A stretch of 64,000 nt of DNA from Capnocytophaga gingivalis ATCC 33624 (GTDB lineage: Bacteria; Bacteroidota; Bacteroidia; Flavobacteriales; Flavobacteriaceae): NCBI RefSeq assembly GCF_000174755.1, contig NZ_ACLQ01000023.1, forward strand, positions 1 through 64,000, in the 5' to 3' direction. How positions within the stretch are numbered: position 1 is the first letter of the stretch; each line of letters opens with the position of its first letter. The notes under the pieces were generated by a model that did not search any database, was not told where the DNA came from, and saw only the letters and a program-made list of their open reading frames with translations. The position numbers were made by a program, and so were the translations under genes. Below are positions 57,546 to 64,000 of the stretch, one piece after another.

Positions 57546-58884
57546 ACCCAAGCTCATTCACTTGGCTACTCTCTTCATTCTTCACTCTCTTCACTCCCTT
57601 AAGGAAGAAGACTATAGTACACAAGAGCAACAGCCAGATATAATAGCTCTGGGCAATCATACTGCTATAATTCACATCGACCCCTAAGAGCTTGATAAGC
57701 AGTAGTACTTGTGCTCCATAGGGAATAATCCCCTGTACGACACAAGAAGAAATATCAAGAATCGAAGCTGTCTGTATAGGAGAGATTTTATATTCTTCAC
57801 TGATTTTCTTTGCCACAGGCGCACTGATGACAATAGCCACTGTATTATTAGCCACAGCCGCATCTATCAGAGCGACTAAGAAGCCTATCCCTGTAGCTGC
57901 ACGTCCTTTGTTCGTAATGAACTTTCCTATTTTCTGGGTAAGGAAAGAAATCCCTCCTTCCCTTTCTATAAGATATGCCAACCCTCCGGTGAAGAGGAAT
58001 ACCAAGAAAATATCATTCATAGAAGCAAATCCCTCGAAAATAGTCTTGCTATAGCTCAAGAGGTTAAAAGTACCATACCAAAAGCCTAAAATCCCTGAAA
58101 GCACTGTACCTATCAGGAAGGTTACATATACATTGAGCCCAGCTACTGCCAAGATAATAACAGCGATATATGGTAGTAAGTTCATCCATTGTATAGATAC
58201 CTCCTCTTGGCTGAGTGAATGTCCACTGGGATGAAGTAACACCCCTACAACAATAAGTATCAATACTGTAAGCACAGAAGCAGGCAAGGCAATCTTCCCA
58301 TTCATACGGAACTTATCCTTCATCTCACACCCCTGCGACTGAGTAGCTGCAATGGTCGTATCGGAGATAAAAGAGAGATTATCCCCGAACATAGCCCCTC
58401 CCAAGAGCGCTCCAGCGATAAGCTCTACATTGACATTGGGTAGAGAGACAAAGCCCGCCGCTATAGGTGCTAAGCTCACGATAGCCCCTACTGAAGTACC
58501 TGAGGCAAAAGAAAGGAAAGAGGCGATGACAAAAACCCCTGCATATAAGTACTGTAAGGAGAGATAATTCTTGGTGATTTGTACAAAAGTATCTGTAGCG
58601 CCTATCTGCTTAGTTACCACACTGAAAGCCCCTGAGAATAAAGCGATTAAGCACATCATCAAGATACTGGGATTCCCTGCTCCCTTGATAAAAGCAGCTA
58701 CATTCCCCCCTATCCCATTGCGACGGAAGATAAAAAAGGCAGCTATAATCCCTATCAATACTGCAATAGGAGCTGGAAACTCATAAAAACTCCCATACTG
58801 AATACCGCTCCATAAGAAAACGGCTACAAAAATAATCAAAGGCAAAAGCGCTATGGCACTTGCTTTTTTTGTTTCTGAAGACAT
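57523..58884 (-). CDS. NhaC-family Na+/H+ antiporter
   Basis: Inner-membrane ion-transporter superfamily protein of 453 residues with 11-12 helices. Conserved features: FASGTSVGAIVSLAPIAAGF, LLGGAMFGDNLSFISDTTIAATQSQGCEMKDKFR (the NhaC-type GDN and DT...ATQ motif) and FLVALIDAAVANNTVAIVISAPVAKKI. It exchanges Na+ for H+, or a dicarboxylate in MleN-type relatives. The last five residues and stop are repeat-encoded. It has its own promoter at 58912. Confidence 0.88.
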   Translation of the reverse strand: MSSETKKASAIALLPLIIFVAVFLWSGIQYGSFYEFPAPIAVLIGIIAAFFIFRRNGIGGNVAAFIKGAGNPSILMMCLIALFSGAFSVVTKQIGATDTFVQITKNYLSLQYLYAGVFVIASFLSFASGTSVGAIVSLAPIAAGFVSLPNVNVELIAGALLGGAMFGDNLSFISDTTIAATQSQGCEMKDKFRMNGKIALPASVLTVLILIVVGVLLHPSGHSLSQEEVSIQWMNLLPYIAVIILAVAGLNVYVTFLIGTVLSGILGFWYGTFNLLSYSKTIFEGFASMNDIFLVFLFTGGLAYLIEREGGISFLTQKIGKFITNKGRAATGIGFLVALIDAAVANNTVAIVISAPVAKKISEEYKISPIQTASILDISSCVVQGIIPYGAQVLLLIKLLGVDVNYSSMIAQSYYIWLLLLCTIVFFLKGVKRVKNEESSQVNELGYVVKNKK

Positions 58885-58911
58885 TCTAAAAATATTTTAC
58901 GAAATAAAGCG

Positions 58912-58919
58912 CAAAGGTA
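58912..58919 (-). promoter_or_regulatory. -7 box of the NhaC promoter
   Basis: TACCTTTG on the minus strand, 27 bp before the start codon. Confidence 0.7.
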
Positions 58920-58952
58920 GAAAAATTTTTCCTAATAATTGCTCTTTACTTC

Positions 58953-59570
58953 CTATTTTTTTAGCGGTAATGCTAAGTCGCTTTCTTTTTCGATAGGAAT
59001 ATCAGTATATTCTAATTTCCAGCCCATGGTATGGGTAAGAATAAATATCTTAGAAAGTTCTGTAAGTAAGCGGTTTTGGGCATTGCTTCGTAGAGAAGAT
59101 TGTTCTATTTTACGAGAGATAAGATCGGTAACCCGCTTGTTAATTTTGTTGTGATCCTCAGCTGTAAAGGGATTGAAGGAGCTTTCCTCTATATTGTAGT
59201 ACTGCACCTTAGGGTATATCTTGAGCTCCTCTGGAGGGATTTGGGTAAGGCGCACCACCTTGTGAGCCTCATCTATCTCATAGCGAAGCTGGTGCAAGTC
59301 ATAGGAGATAGTCGCTTCGGCATTGACCACTACCAGTGCCTTTTTGTCAAAGGACACCCAATTATTGAAGTATTTCTTGGCATCTTGGTAGGTCATAATT
59401 TCCGAGAAATAGCCTTCGGTAACTACCAATTTACCCACATTGTTGATCTGCTGTACAATCAGTGCACTATCCTCAGTAAGAGAACTGTGATCTTGCTCTT
59501 TTTTGAAAAAATATTGCAACAGAAACGCTGCACCTATACCTATTAAAAGGCCTAATAAAAGTTTTCTCAT
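58953..59570 (-). CDS. DUF4230 protein
   Basis: A 205-residue membrane-anchored protein: N-terminal helix LLLGLLIGIGAAFLLQYFFKK, then a DUF4230 domain outside the membrane (ALIVQQINNVGKLVVTEGYFSEIMTYQDA, ALVVVNAEATISYDLHQLRYEIDEAHKVVRL, YPKVQYYNIEESSFNPFTAEDHNKI). The family is common in Bacteroidetes and Firmicutes and has no known activity. There is no promoter box in the 83 bp after the GSCFA gene, so it may be read from there. Confidence 0.85.
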   Translation of the reverse strand: MRKLLLGLLIGIGAAFLLQYFFKKEQDHSSLTEDSALIVQQINNVGKLVVTEGYFSEIMTYQDAKKYFNNWVSFDKKALVVVNAEATISYDLHQLRYEIDEAHKVVRLTQIPPEELKIYPKVQYYNIEESSFNPFTAEDHNKINKRVTDLISRKIEQSSLRSNAQNRLLTELSKIFILTHTMGWKLEYTDIPIEKESDLALPLKK

Positions 59571-59653
59571 GGTTATAATATTATTTTTTGCCTATTACAC
59601 ACAGTCCTGCTGTGAACACTCATTGGTCACCTACTCGCACACGACTTTACTTT

Positions 59654-60622
59654 TCACTCCAAGCGCTTGCTTATCTTCTCTTCCATCTTTTTTATTTTCT
59701 CCTGTAGAGCAGCAAGGAACTGTAGGTGTTTTTCCCCCTCTGGGTTAAAGGGACGATGCGCCAAAGCCCGCTGAATACTGCCCACCTCCTGCATGAGGGA
59801 CTGCGCCTCAGTGGTAAAAAAAGTCTCCACAAAGCGCTCCCATACATACTGCACCGCCTGCTCGGTGGGGTGGAGCATATCCTCCTTATAAAAACGATAA
59901 TCCCTTAGCTCATCCATCAGAATCTCATAGGAAGGAAAGTAGAAAAGACCTTCTGCCTTCTGGGAGGTGCCTGTACCTAAGAGTGCATGTATTGCACAGA
60001 GCAACAATGACTTACTCAGCTGATTCTCCACCGCTCCATCGCGAAGATGCCTCACTGGAGAAAGGGTAAAGATAACCTTGATCTGAGGCTGTCGCTCCCT
60101 CACCAAAGCGACTATATGCTCTAAAGAAGCCTGTATCTGTTGGGCAGAGAGTAATTGTTTGCTAAAAATCTTCTGAGGTTGCTTATGACAATTGGCCACT
60201 ATATTTCCCGTAGCGAGGTGTTCATACACCCAGGCCGTCCCCAAGGTAAGAATCAGAAAGGAGGCTTTGCCAAGTGCTTCCCCTACTTGCTTAACTTCCT
60301 GATTCAGATGCTCCAAGAGCGTAGGAAGAGAGGGATTTGCCCACTGGGAATGTAGGTCAAAGGAGAGCCACAGATCCTCCTCAAGAAAGAAATCCTCCTC
60401 AGTGAAAAGCCGTCCTAAGCACGCCCGTTCCAGACTTCGCTCAATGGCCAAAGGATGAAAGAGAGTGCCAAAAGGGTGGGAGAAAAAAGGCAACTTATAG
60501 TAGGCGAACTTCTCCTGCATGTGTGCTGCAAAGCATGAGCCCATACTCACCACAGGGGTCGCATAGGAAAGCTGGTTATCCTCCGCCACCGGAGAAATGG
60601 GTATCTTAGTAGTAAAGTTCAT
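59654..60622 (-). CDS. GSCFA-domain hydrolase-like protein
   Basis: A 322-residue GSCFA-family protein, an SGNH-like fold. The diagnostic ATPVVSMGSCFAAHMQEKF is at residues 20-38; LILTLGTAWVYEH, IFTLSPVRHLRDG and MLHPTEQAVQYVWERF complete the family pattern. Substrate unknown. The start was set at MNFTTKIPISP (60622), 9 bp downstream of the -7 box; the longer frame would begin upstream of the promoter. Confidence 0.88.
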   Translation of the reverse strand: MNFTTKIPISPVAEDNQLSYATPVVSMGSCFAAHMQEKFAYYKLPFFSHPFGTLFHPLAIERSLERACLGRLFTEEDFFLEEDLWLSFDLHSQWANPSLPTLLEHLNQEVKQVGEALGKASFLILTLGTAWVYEHLATGNIVANCHKQPQKIFSKQLLSAQQIQASLEHIVALVRERQPQIKVIFTLSPVRHLRDGAVENQLSKSLLLCAIHALLGTGTSQKAEGLFYFPSYEILMDELRDYRFYKEDMLHPTEQAVQYVWERFVETFFTTEAQSLMQEVGSIQRALAHRPFNPEGEKHLQFLAALQEKIKKMEEKISKRLE

Positions 60623-60631
60623 AGACAGCAG

Positions 60632-60639
60632 CAAATGTA
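60632..60639 (-). promoter_or_regulatory. -7 box of the GSCFA promoter
   Basis: TACATTTG on the minus strand, very close to the ATG at 60622; the transcript would be nearly leaderless. Confidence 0.55.
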
Positions 60640-60730
60640 CAAAATAAATTAGTAATACCAACCAAGATCCTACAAATTTATCAAAATGCCGATCCCCTCA
60701 AGTATCTCAATGAAACTAACAAATAATTAG

Positions 60731-61666
60731 CTAATGGGCAAATTGTTCATATTGCTGATAACCAGTCTTGAGGAGGTTTTGTACTTCTTCTATCAAGGAA
60801 GAAGGAGAGAGTACCTTTACATAGCAGCTGCGGGCACATATTTCCATTACAAAATCATAAGTAGGAACCAATCTCAGGCGGATACGCACCTCCTGATCAT
60901 TGTCTACTAATAACTCCTGGGTAGGGTGTAGTGGGAGGCTCTTGATATACTGTCCCTGCTCGTAGTTGAAGGAAAGCACAATCTCCTGAGGTTTCTCGTC
61001 TGTAGCGATAGAGATGCCGAAAGCATTGCTAAAAAGTTTCTCGAAATCTACTTCCTTACGTACTACGGGAATATCCAATACCTCCAGATGAGAGATGCGA
61101 TCCAGTCCAAAGCACTTAAGCCCCTCCGCTCCTGTCGAATCCTCCCCCACCAAGTACCATCGGCGCTTATACTCCTTGATCGCATAGGGGATCACCCTTC
61201 GAGAATGAGGCACCCCTTCCCAGAACTTAGTATAGTCAAAGCGGATGAGCATGCGCTCTTGTATGGCCTCGATAATATCCTCCAAGAAGCGCAATGAGCT
61301 TTGTTGCTGTCGTTCGAAGAGGAGAATATTGGAAAGCTCCTTACTCCGGCGATAGGCATTCATCAGCAAGAGATTGTCGAAGAAGGCGTATTTGTTGGCA
61401 AAGTCATTCTCCTCCAACCGCCATTTTTTATCCTCGAAGACCACCTCCACGTCGAAGAGGTCGCTGAGCAAGCGGCGGTCGCGCTGGAAGGTCTTTTCAC
61501 TAAAGCGAAGCTCCTCGCTCTGGAGGCGTCCCGCATCGTATTCGTTGTCATGTACATTCTCCAAGCGCTCTTTGAGCTCCTCATAGGTGAGCCCCCCGCT
61601 CTCTTTGTGTCTTTCTAATTCCTTGATGATCCGTACCAGACGGAATATCTGATCTACTTTTGCCAC
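60731..61666 (-). CDS. WYL-domain transcriptional regulator
   Basis: A 311-residue regulator with an N-terminal winged-helix region (RLVRIIKELERHKESGGLTYEELKERL...SEKTFQRDRRLLSDLFDVEV) and a WYL ligand-sensing domain (residues 140-230: IQERMLIRFDYTKFWEGVPHSRRVIPYAIKEYKRRWYLVG, with RRWYLVG as the WYL motif), followed by a C-terminal WCX-like domain. WYL proteins sense nucleotides or ssDNA and often control defence loci. The nearest candidate target is the cPP_REC-metallophosphoesterase pair 185 bp upstream. Confidence 0.88.
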   Translation of the reverse strand: MAKVDQIFRLVRIIKELERHKESGGLTYEELKERLENVHDNEYDAGRLQSEELRFSEKTFQRDRRLLSDLFDVEVVFEDKKWRLEENDFANKYAFFDNLLLMNAYRRSKELSNILLFERQQQSSLRFLEDIIEAIQERMLIRFDYTKFWEGVPHSRRVIPYAIKEYKRRWYLVGEDSTGAEGLKCFGLDRISHLEVLDIPVVRKEVDFEKLFSNAFGISIATDEKPQEIVLSFNYEQGQYIKSLPLHPTQELLVDNDQEVRIRLRLVPTYDFVMEICARSCYVKVLSPSSLIEEVQNLLKTGYQQYEQFAH

Positions 61667-61701
61667 AATTTTAATGATTAATTATCTAAGAAACAATAAA
61701 T

Positions 61702-61780
61702 TGCGTCTCTACACAGGCGATGGATAAGCCCTACCCCGATTGGCGTAGTCTTGCGTAGAGATGTGAGTTTATTTCGTCTT
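61702..61780. repeat. Dispersed ~80-bp imperfectly palindromic element, copy 2
   Basis: Begins TGCGTCTCTAC and contains CGTAGAGATG, its near reverse complement. It aligns with 1962-2041. It lies in the gap upstream of the WYL regulator. Confidence 0.5.
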
Positions 61781-61833
61781 AATGAATAATGTATTCAATA
61801 TATTAAATTAGGGTTCAAAATATATTTATTTGC

Positions 61834-61861
61834 AACTCAGAACTCAAAATTCAAAATTCAA
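61834..61861. repeat. Heptad array, 4 units
   Basis: AACTCAG, AACTCAA, AATTCAA twice. The TGA stop of the cPP_REC gene (61851-61853, minus strand) is inside. Confidence 0.75.
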
Positions 61862-62141
61862 ACCTTCTAAAATTCTCCAATAGTCTCTCTATATTCTCCT
61901 TGCCTACAGGGTTTTGGCTATGTACTTGATAGTTGGGCAAAGGGAGCTGGTGTGCTAAGCAATAGTCTACTAAGTACTTAGCACAATCATACCCTGATAA
62001 GTCTTCCCCTAAGTCGTGGTCAAAAGAGATAAAATCAGGCAAACCTTTTCTCTCAAGATATTCTACAAACTCCTCATAGTTATACACTCGGACAAAGCCC
62101 TCTGGAGTAGGGCGCAAGTCATCTAAATAAAGTCTTCTCAT
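61851..62141 (-). CDS. Cyclic-phosphate-processing receiver-like protein (cPP_REC)
   Basis: A single-domain receiver-fold protein of 96 residues: RLYLDDLRPTPEGFV with an acidic pair, FISFDHDLGEDLSGYD with the receiver-type Asp, and the diagnostic HSQNPVGKENIERLL. This is the cPP_REC family predicted from genome context to act on cyclic or terminal phosphates in RNA-repair and nucleotide-signalling systems; no experiment is known to me. Its start overlaps the metallophosphoesterase stop by 4 bp (ATGA), so the two are translationally coupled. Residues EF and the stop are repeat-encoded. Confidence 0.8.
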   Translation of the reverse strand: MRRLYLDDLRPTPEGFVRVYNYEEFVEYLERKGLPDFISFDHDLGEDLSGYDCAKYLVDYCLAHQLPLPNYQVHSQNPVGKENIERLLENFRRFEF

Positions 62142-62158
62142 TTTTCATTCTTCACTTC
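62138..62158. repeat. Heptad array, 3 units, at the phosphoesterase stop
   Basis: TCATTTT, TCATTCT, TCACTTC. It encodes VKNEK, the stop of the phosphoesterase and the ATG of the next gene. Confidence 0.65.
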
Positions 62159-62962
62159 TATATATTTTCCCCACTCAAACCCCTCGTGTTCCTCTCGCAT
62201 CACATAGCCGAGTTGGTTAGTGGTTAGTATGGTCTTGCCAAGCCTGAAATCGGGTTGGTTGAAGTGGTGATGCCCATAAATCCAATAGTCGATGGCGCTT
62301 TTTTCTATGAAATCGGTTAGGTCAAGGACAAAAGCCTCGTTCAGTACACTGCCTAAATACATTTCAGGGTAATACTTGAGGGTAGGGACGTAGTGGGTAG
62401 CTACAATGATATGGTCTATCTCTCCAGCCTTTTTTGCTTGAGTAGCTGCTTTGACGGCTTTTTTGAGGAACTTAACCGCTGTTTTGTTGATGGCGTTGAA
62501 GTCTGTCACTTGTAGGGACTCTATCTCCTCACCTTTTTCGGGATTTTGTACGGTGATATAGTGGAAGTCACTCATGCCATATTTGATTTTGTCGGCATTC
62601 TTCCTACCGATATGACTCCACATCGTACATAGGATCAGCTGAGTACGACCAATACGCTCGGTATAGTTGTCCACCAAAAAGAGATTTCGTATCTCCTTTA
62701 TAGGTTGTTCGTAGCGAGTAGCAGCGTAATTGTGGGTAAAGATGTAGTATTCGTGGTTACCAGGAATCCAAAATACTTTTTTGTAGCCCTTGCATAGGTC
62801 TGCTATCTCACTCTTATACATTATGTTAGATAGCTTCACAAAGGGGCACAAGTCCCCTGCAATGATTAGGACATCGCCCACCCGCTCTATGGTGTTGTTG
62901 TCAATCCAGTTGAGATTGTCTTGAAATTCAAGATGTAAGTCGGAAAAGTATTGTATTTTCAT
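62138..62962 (-). CDS. Metallophosphoesterase
   Basis: Calcineurin-type phosphoesterase of 274 residues with all five metal blocks: SDLHLEF (D-x-H), IAGDLCPF (GD), WIPGNHEYY (GNHE), ATHYVP (H) and YGHHHFNQ (GH-x-H). It is preceded by its own promoter and coupled by a 4-bp overlap to the cPP_REC gene. The pair suggests hydrolysis of a cyclic nucleotide or RNA end phosphate, with the receiver-like protein acting on the same substrate. That joint role is inference. Confidence 0.88.
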   Translation of the reverse strand: MKIQYFSDLHLEFQDNLNWIDNNTIERVGDVLIIAGDLCPFVKLSNIMYKSEIADLCKGYKKVFWIPGNHEYYIFTHNYAATRYEQPIKEIRNLFLVDNYTERIGRTQLILCTMWSHIGRKNADKIKYGMSDFHYITVQNPEKGEEIESLQVTDFNAINKTAVKFLKKAVKAATQAKKAGEIDHIIVATHYVPTLKYYPEMYLGSVLNEAFVLDLTDFIEKSAIDYWIYGHHHFNQPDFRLGKTILTTNQLGYVMREEHEGFEWGKYIEVKNEK

Positions 62963-63010
62963 GAAGGTGTTAGGAGTTTAAGGAATTAGATTATGTTTAT
63001 CATTTTATGG

Positions 63011-63018
63011 CAAAGATA
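63011..63018 (-). promoter_or_regulatory. -7 box of the phosphoesterase-cPP_REC operon
   Basis: TATCTTTG on the minus strand, 48 bp before the start codon. Confidence 0.7.
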
Positions 63019-63048
63019 TGAAAAATAGTGGACAAACTACGACCACCT

Positions 63049-63104
63049 TAATGAATAATTTTCAATGATTAATGTTCAATGCTCACTGACCACTGACCAC
63101 TGAT
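63049..63104. repeat. Heptad array, 8 units
   Basis: TAATGAA, TAATTTT, CAATGAT, TAATGTT, CAATGCT, CACTGAC twice, CACTGAT in one register, between two divergent promoters. The unit type changes within the array while the period holds. Confidence 0.85.
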
Positions 63105-63196
63105 AACTATATATTGATAGTCAATTATTTACAGAAAAACAGGTTTGTTGTTAATAAAAAGTAGTGTTTTATATTTCTTTTTTGGGGATTATTCAT

Positions 63197-63204
63197 TATA
63201 TTTG
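63197..63204 (+). promoter_or_regulatory. -7 box of the glycogen synthase promoter
   Basis: TATATTTG, 22 bp upstream of the ATG at 63227. Confidence 0.65.
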
Positions 63205-63226
63205 CGGGATATTAAAAACTGCAATA

Positions 63227-64000
63227 ATGAAAGGAGAAACAACAAGTCCTAACTACCTTTTTGAGGTTAGTTGGGAGGTCTGCAACAAGATAGGAGGCAT
63301 ACATACGGTATTGGCCACCAGGGCAACAATCCTCAAAGAACAGTTTGCCCAAAAGTATATCACCATAGGTCCTGACCTGTGGCTACGCAAGGAAAACCCT
63401 GAATTTGTCGAAGATACCTCTCTCTTTCCTTCTTGGCTCAATAGGGCGCAACAGGAGGGCTTGCGTGTACGTACGGGGTATTGGAATATCAAAGGAAAGC
63501 CTATTGCTATCTTGGTGGATTTCTCCCATTATATCAGTGAAAAAAATGAGATCCTTACCTACTTTTGGAATACCCAACAGCTGGATTCCTTGGATGCTTC
63601 TTGGGACTATACCGAGTCGGTACTCTTTGGCTATGCCGTAGGTAAGGTCATCGAGAGTTTTGTCCACTTTCAAGTAGGGGCTCGTGAGCGTGTCATTGCA
63701 CATTTTCATGAGTGGATGACAGGTACAGGCTTACTATATCTTAAGGAAGCACTCCCCGAGGTGGGAACTATCTTCACCACCCATGCCACTGTATTGGGGC
63801 GCAGCATAGCCGGCAATGGCTGGGCGCTATACAACTACTTGGAGGAATACAAGCCTGAGGAGCTCGCCTACCGCTTCTCTGTACAGCATAAGCACTTCTT
63901 AGAACAAAAAGCCGCTGCTGGAGCTGATATATTCACCACTGTGAGTGATATCACCGCCCGCGAATGCAAACACTTCCTATCTCGCAACCCTGAAGTGATC
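63227..64000 (+). CDS. Glycogen synthase, GT3 type (partial)
   Basis: First 258 codons of a GT3-family glycogen/starch synthase that elongates alpha-1,4-glucan from UDP-glucose. The N-terminal LFEVSWEVCNKIGGIHTVLATRA is the donor-binding KxGG-type loop in its GT3 form. IAHFHEWMTGTGLLYLKE, TIFTTHATVLGRSIAGNG and FTTVSDITARECKHFL are also diagnostic of the eukaryote-like enzymes found in Bacteroidetes. The C-terminal half and catalytic Glu region lie beyond the right edge. Its leader follows a heptad array and a TAnnTTTG box. Confidence 0.92.
   Translation, partial: MKGETTSPNYLFEVSWEVCNKIGGIHTVLATRATILKEQFAQKYITIGPDLWLRKENPEFVEDTSLFPSWLNRAQQEGLRVRTGYWNIKGKPIAILVDFSHYISEKNEILTYFWNTQQLDSLDASWDYTESVLFGYAVGKVIESFVHFQVGARERVIAHFHEWMTGTGLLYLKEALPEVGTIFTTHATVLGRSIAGNGWALYNYLEEYKPEELAYRFSVQHKHFLEQKAAAGADIFTTVSDITARECKHFLSRNPEVI

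Overview
The window is chromosomal DNA of a Flavobacteriia-type Bacteroidetes, most likely Capnocytophaga or a close relative. Three things point there. Nearly every intergenic region carries the Bacteroidetes -7 box TAnnTTTG. Family-typical genes are present: DUF6089-uppS-bamA, an S46 dipeptidyl-peptidase, GSCFA, DUF2911, a GT3 glycogen synthase, and an AccD that has lost its zinc ribbon. Surface-type lipoproteins carry acidic residues just after the lipobox cysteine. No prophage, insertion sequence, CRISPR array or rRNA operon is visible.

Layout. 0-2.8 kb: lpdA (cut by the left edge), a thioredoxin-fold lipoprotein and a beta-barrel protein behind a sigma-54-like promoter. 2.9-6.4 kb: a tandem triplication of a lipoprotein gene, each copy with its own terminator and promoter. 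6.4-10.3 kb: a membrane protein-recX-tatD operon, rnz, bioB and tRNA-His. 10.5-16 kb: a YARHG protein, three small immunity- or antitoxin-like genes, an SMR exporter, DUF2911, YceI, DUF4279 and a lipoprotein. 16.2-25.1 kb (minus strand): parC, bamA, uppS, DUF6089, a small membrane protein, an alpha/beta hydrolase, pdxJ and a 40-residue FeoB-associated Cys-rich protein. 25.3-30 kb: cysE-cysM (cysteine synthesis), dtd, accD, a YtxH/holin-like envelope cassette and a CAU tRNA. 30-39.3 kb: a hicB remnant, clpB, an ADP-ribosylglycohydrolase, tRNA-Ala, tRNA-Arg, a Ca2+-ATPase and an AlkD fusion protein. 39.4-45.8 kb: an Nqr-linked small gene, apbE, two YceI genes, polA and grpB. 45.8-49 kb: an RloA/RloB (AbiL-like) defence pair, a SUKH protein and a DUF2459 protein. 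49-57.5 kb: an SGNH hydrolase, a U32 peptidase-like RNA-modification protein, DUF4262, a broken GDSL gene, a DPP11-like peptidase, a membrane protein and a hydrolase. 57.5-64 kb: an NhaC antiporter, DUF4230, GSCFA, a WYL regulator, a cPP_REC-metallophosphoesterase pair and glycogen synthase (cut by the right edge).

The most striking structure is not a gene. More than twenty intergenic regions contain short arrays with a strict 7-bp period. The unit sequence differs from site to site (GTGAGCG, GAACATT, TTTTGAG, TAATGAT, GGTAATA and others), but each carries TGA, TAA or TAG on one strand. Because 7 and 3 are coprime, three units offer a stop in every frame. About fourteen genes end inside such an array and take their last residues and stop codon from it. 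In one case (tatD) the array appears to have replaced the normal C-terminus. Several arrays are inverted pairs that would fold as hairpins. One perfect 19-copy GAACATT array lies between a promoter and its GTG start codon.
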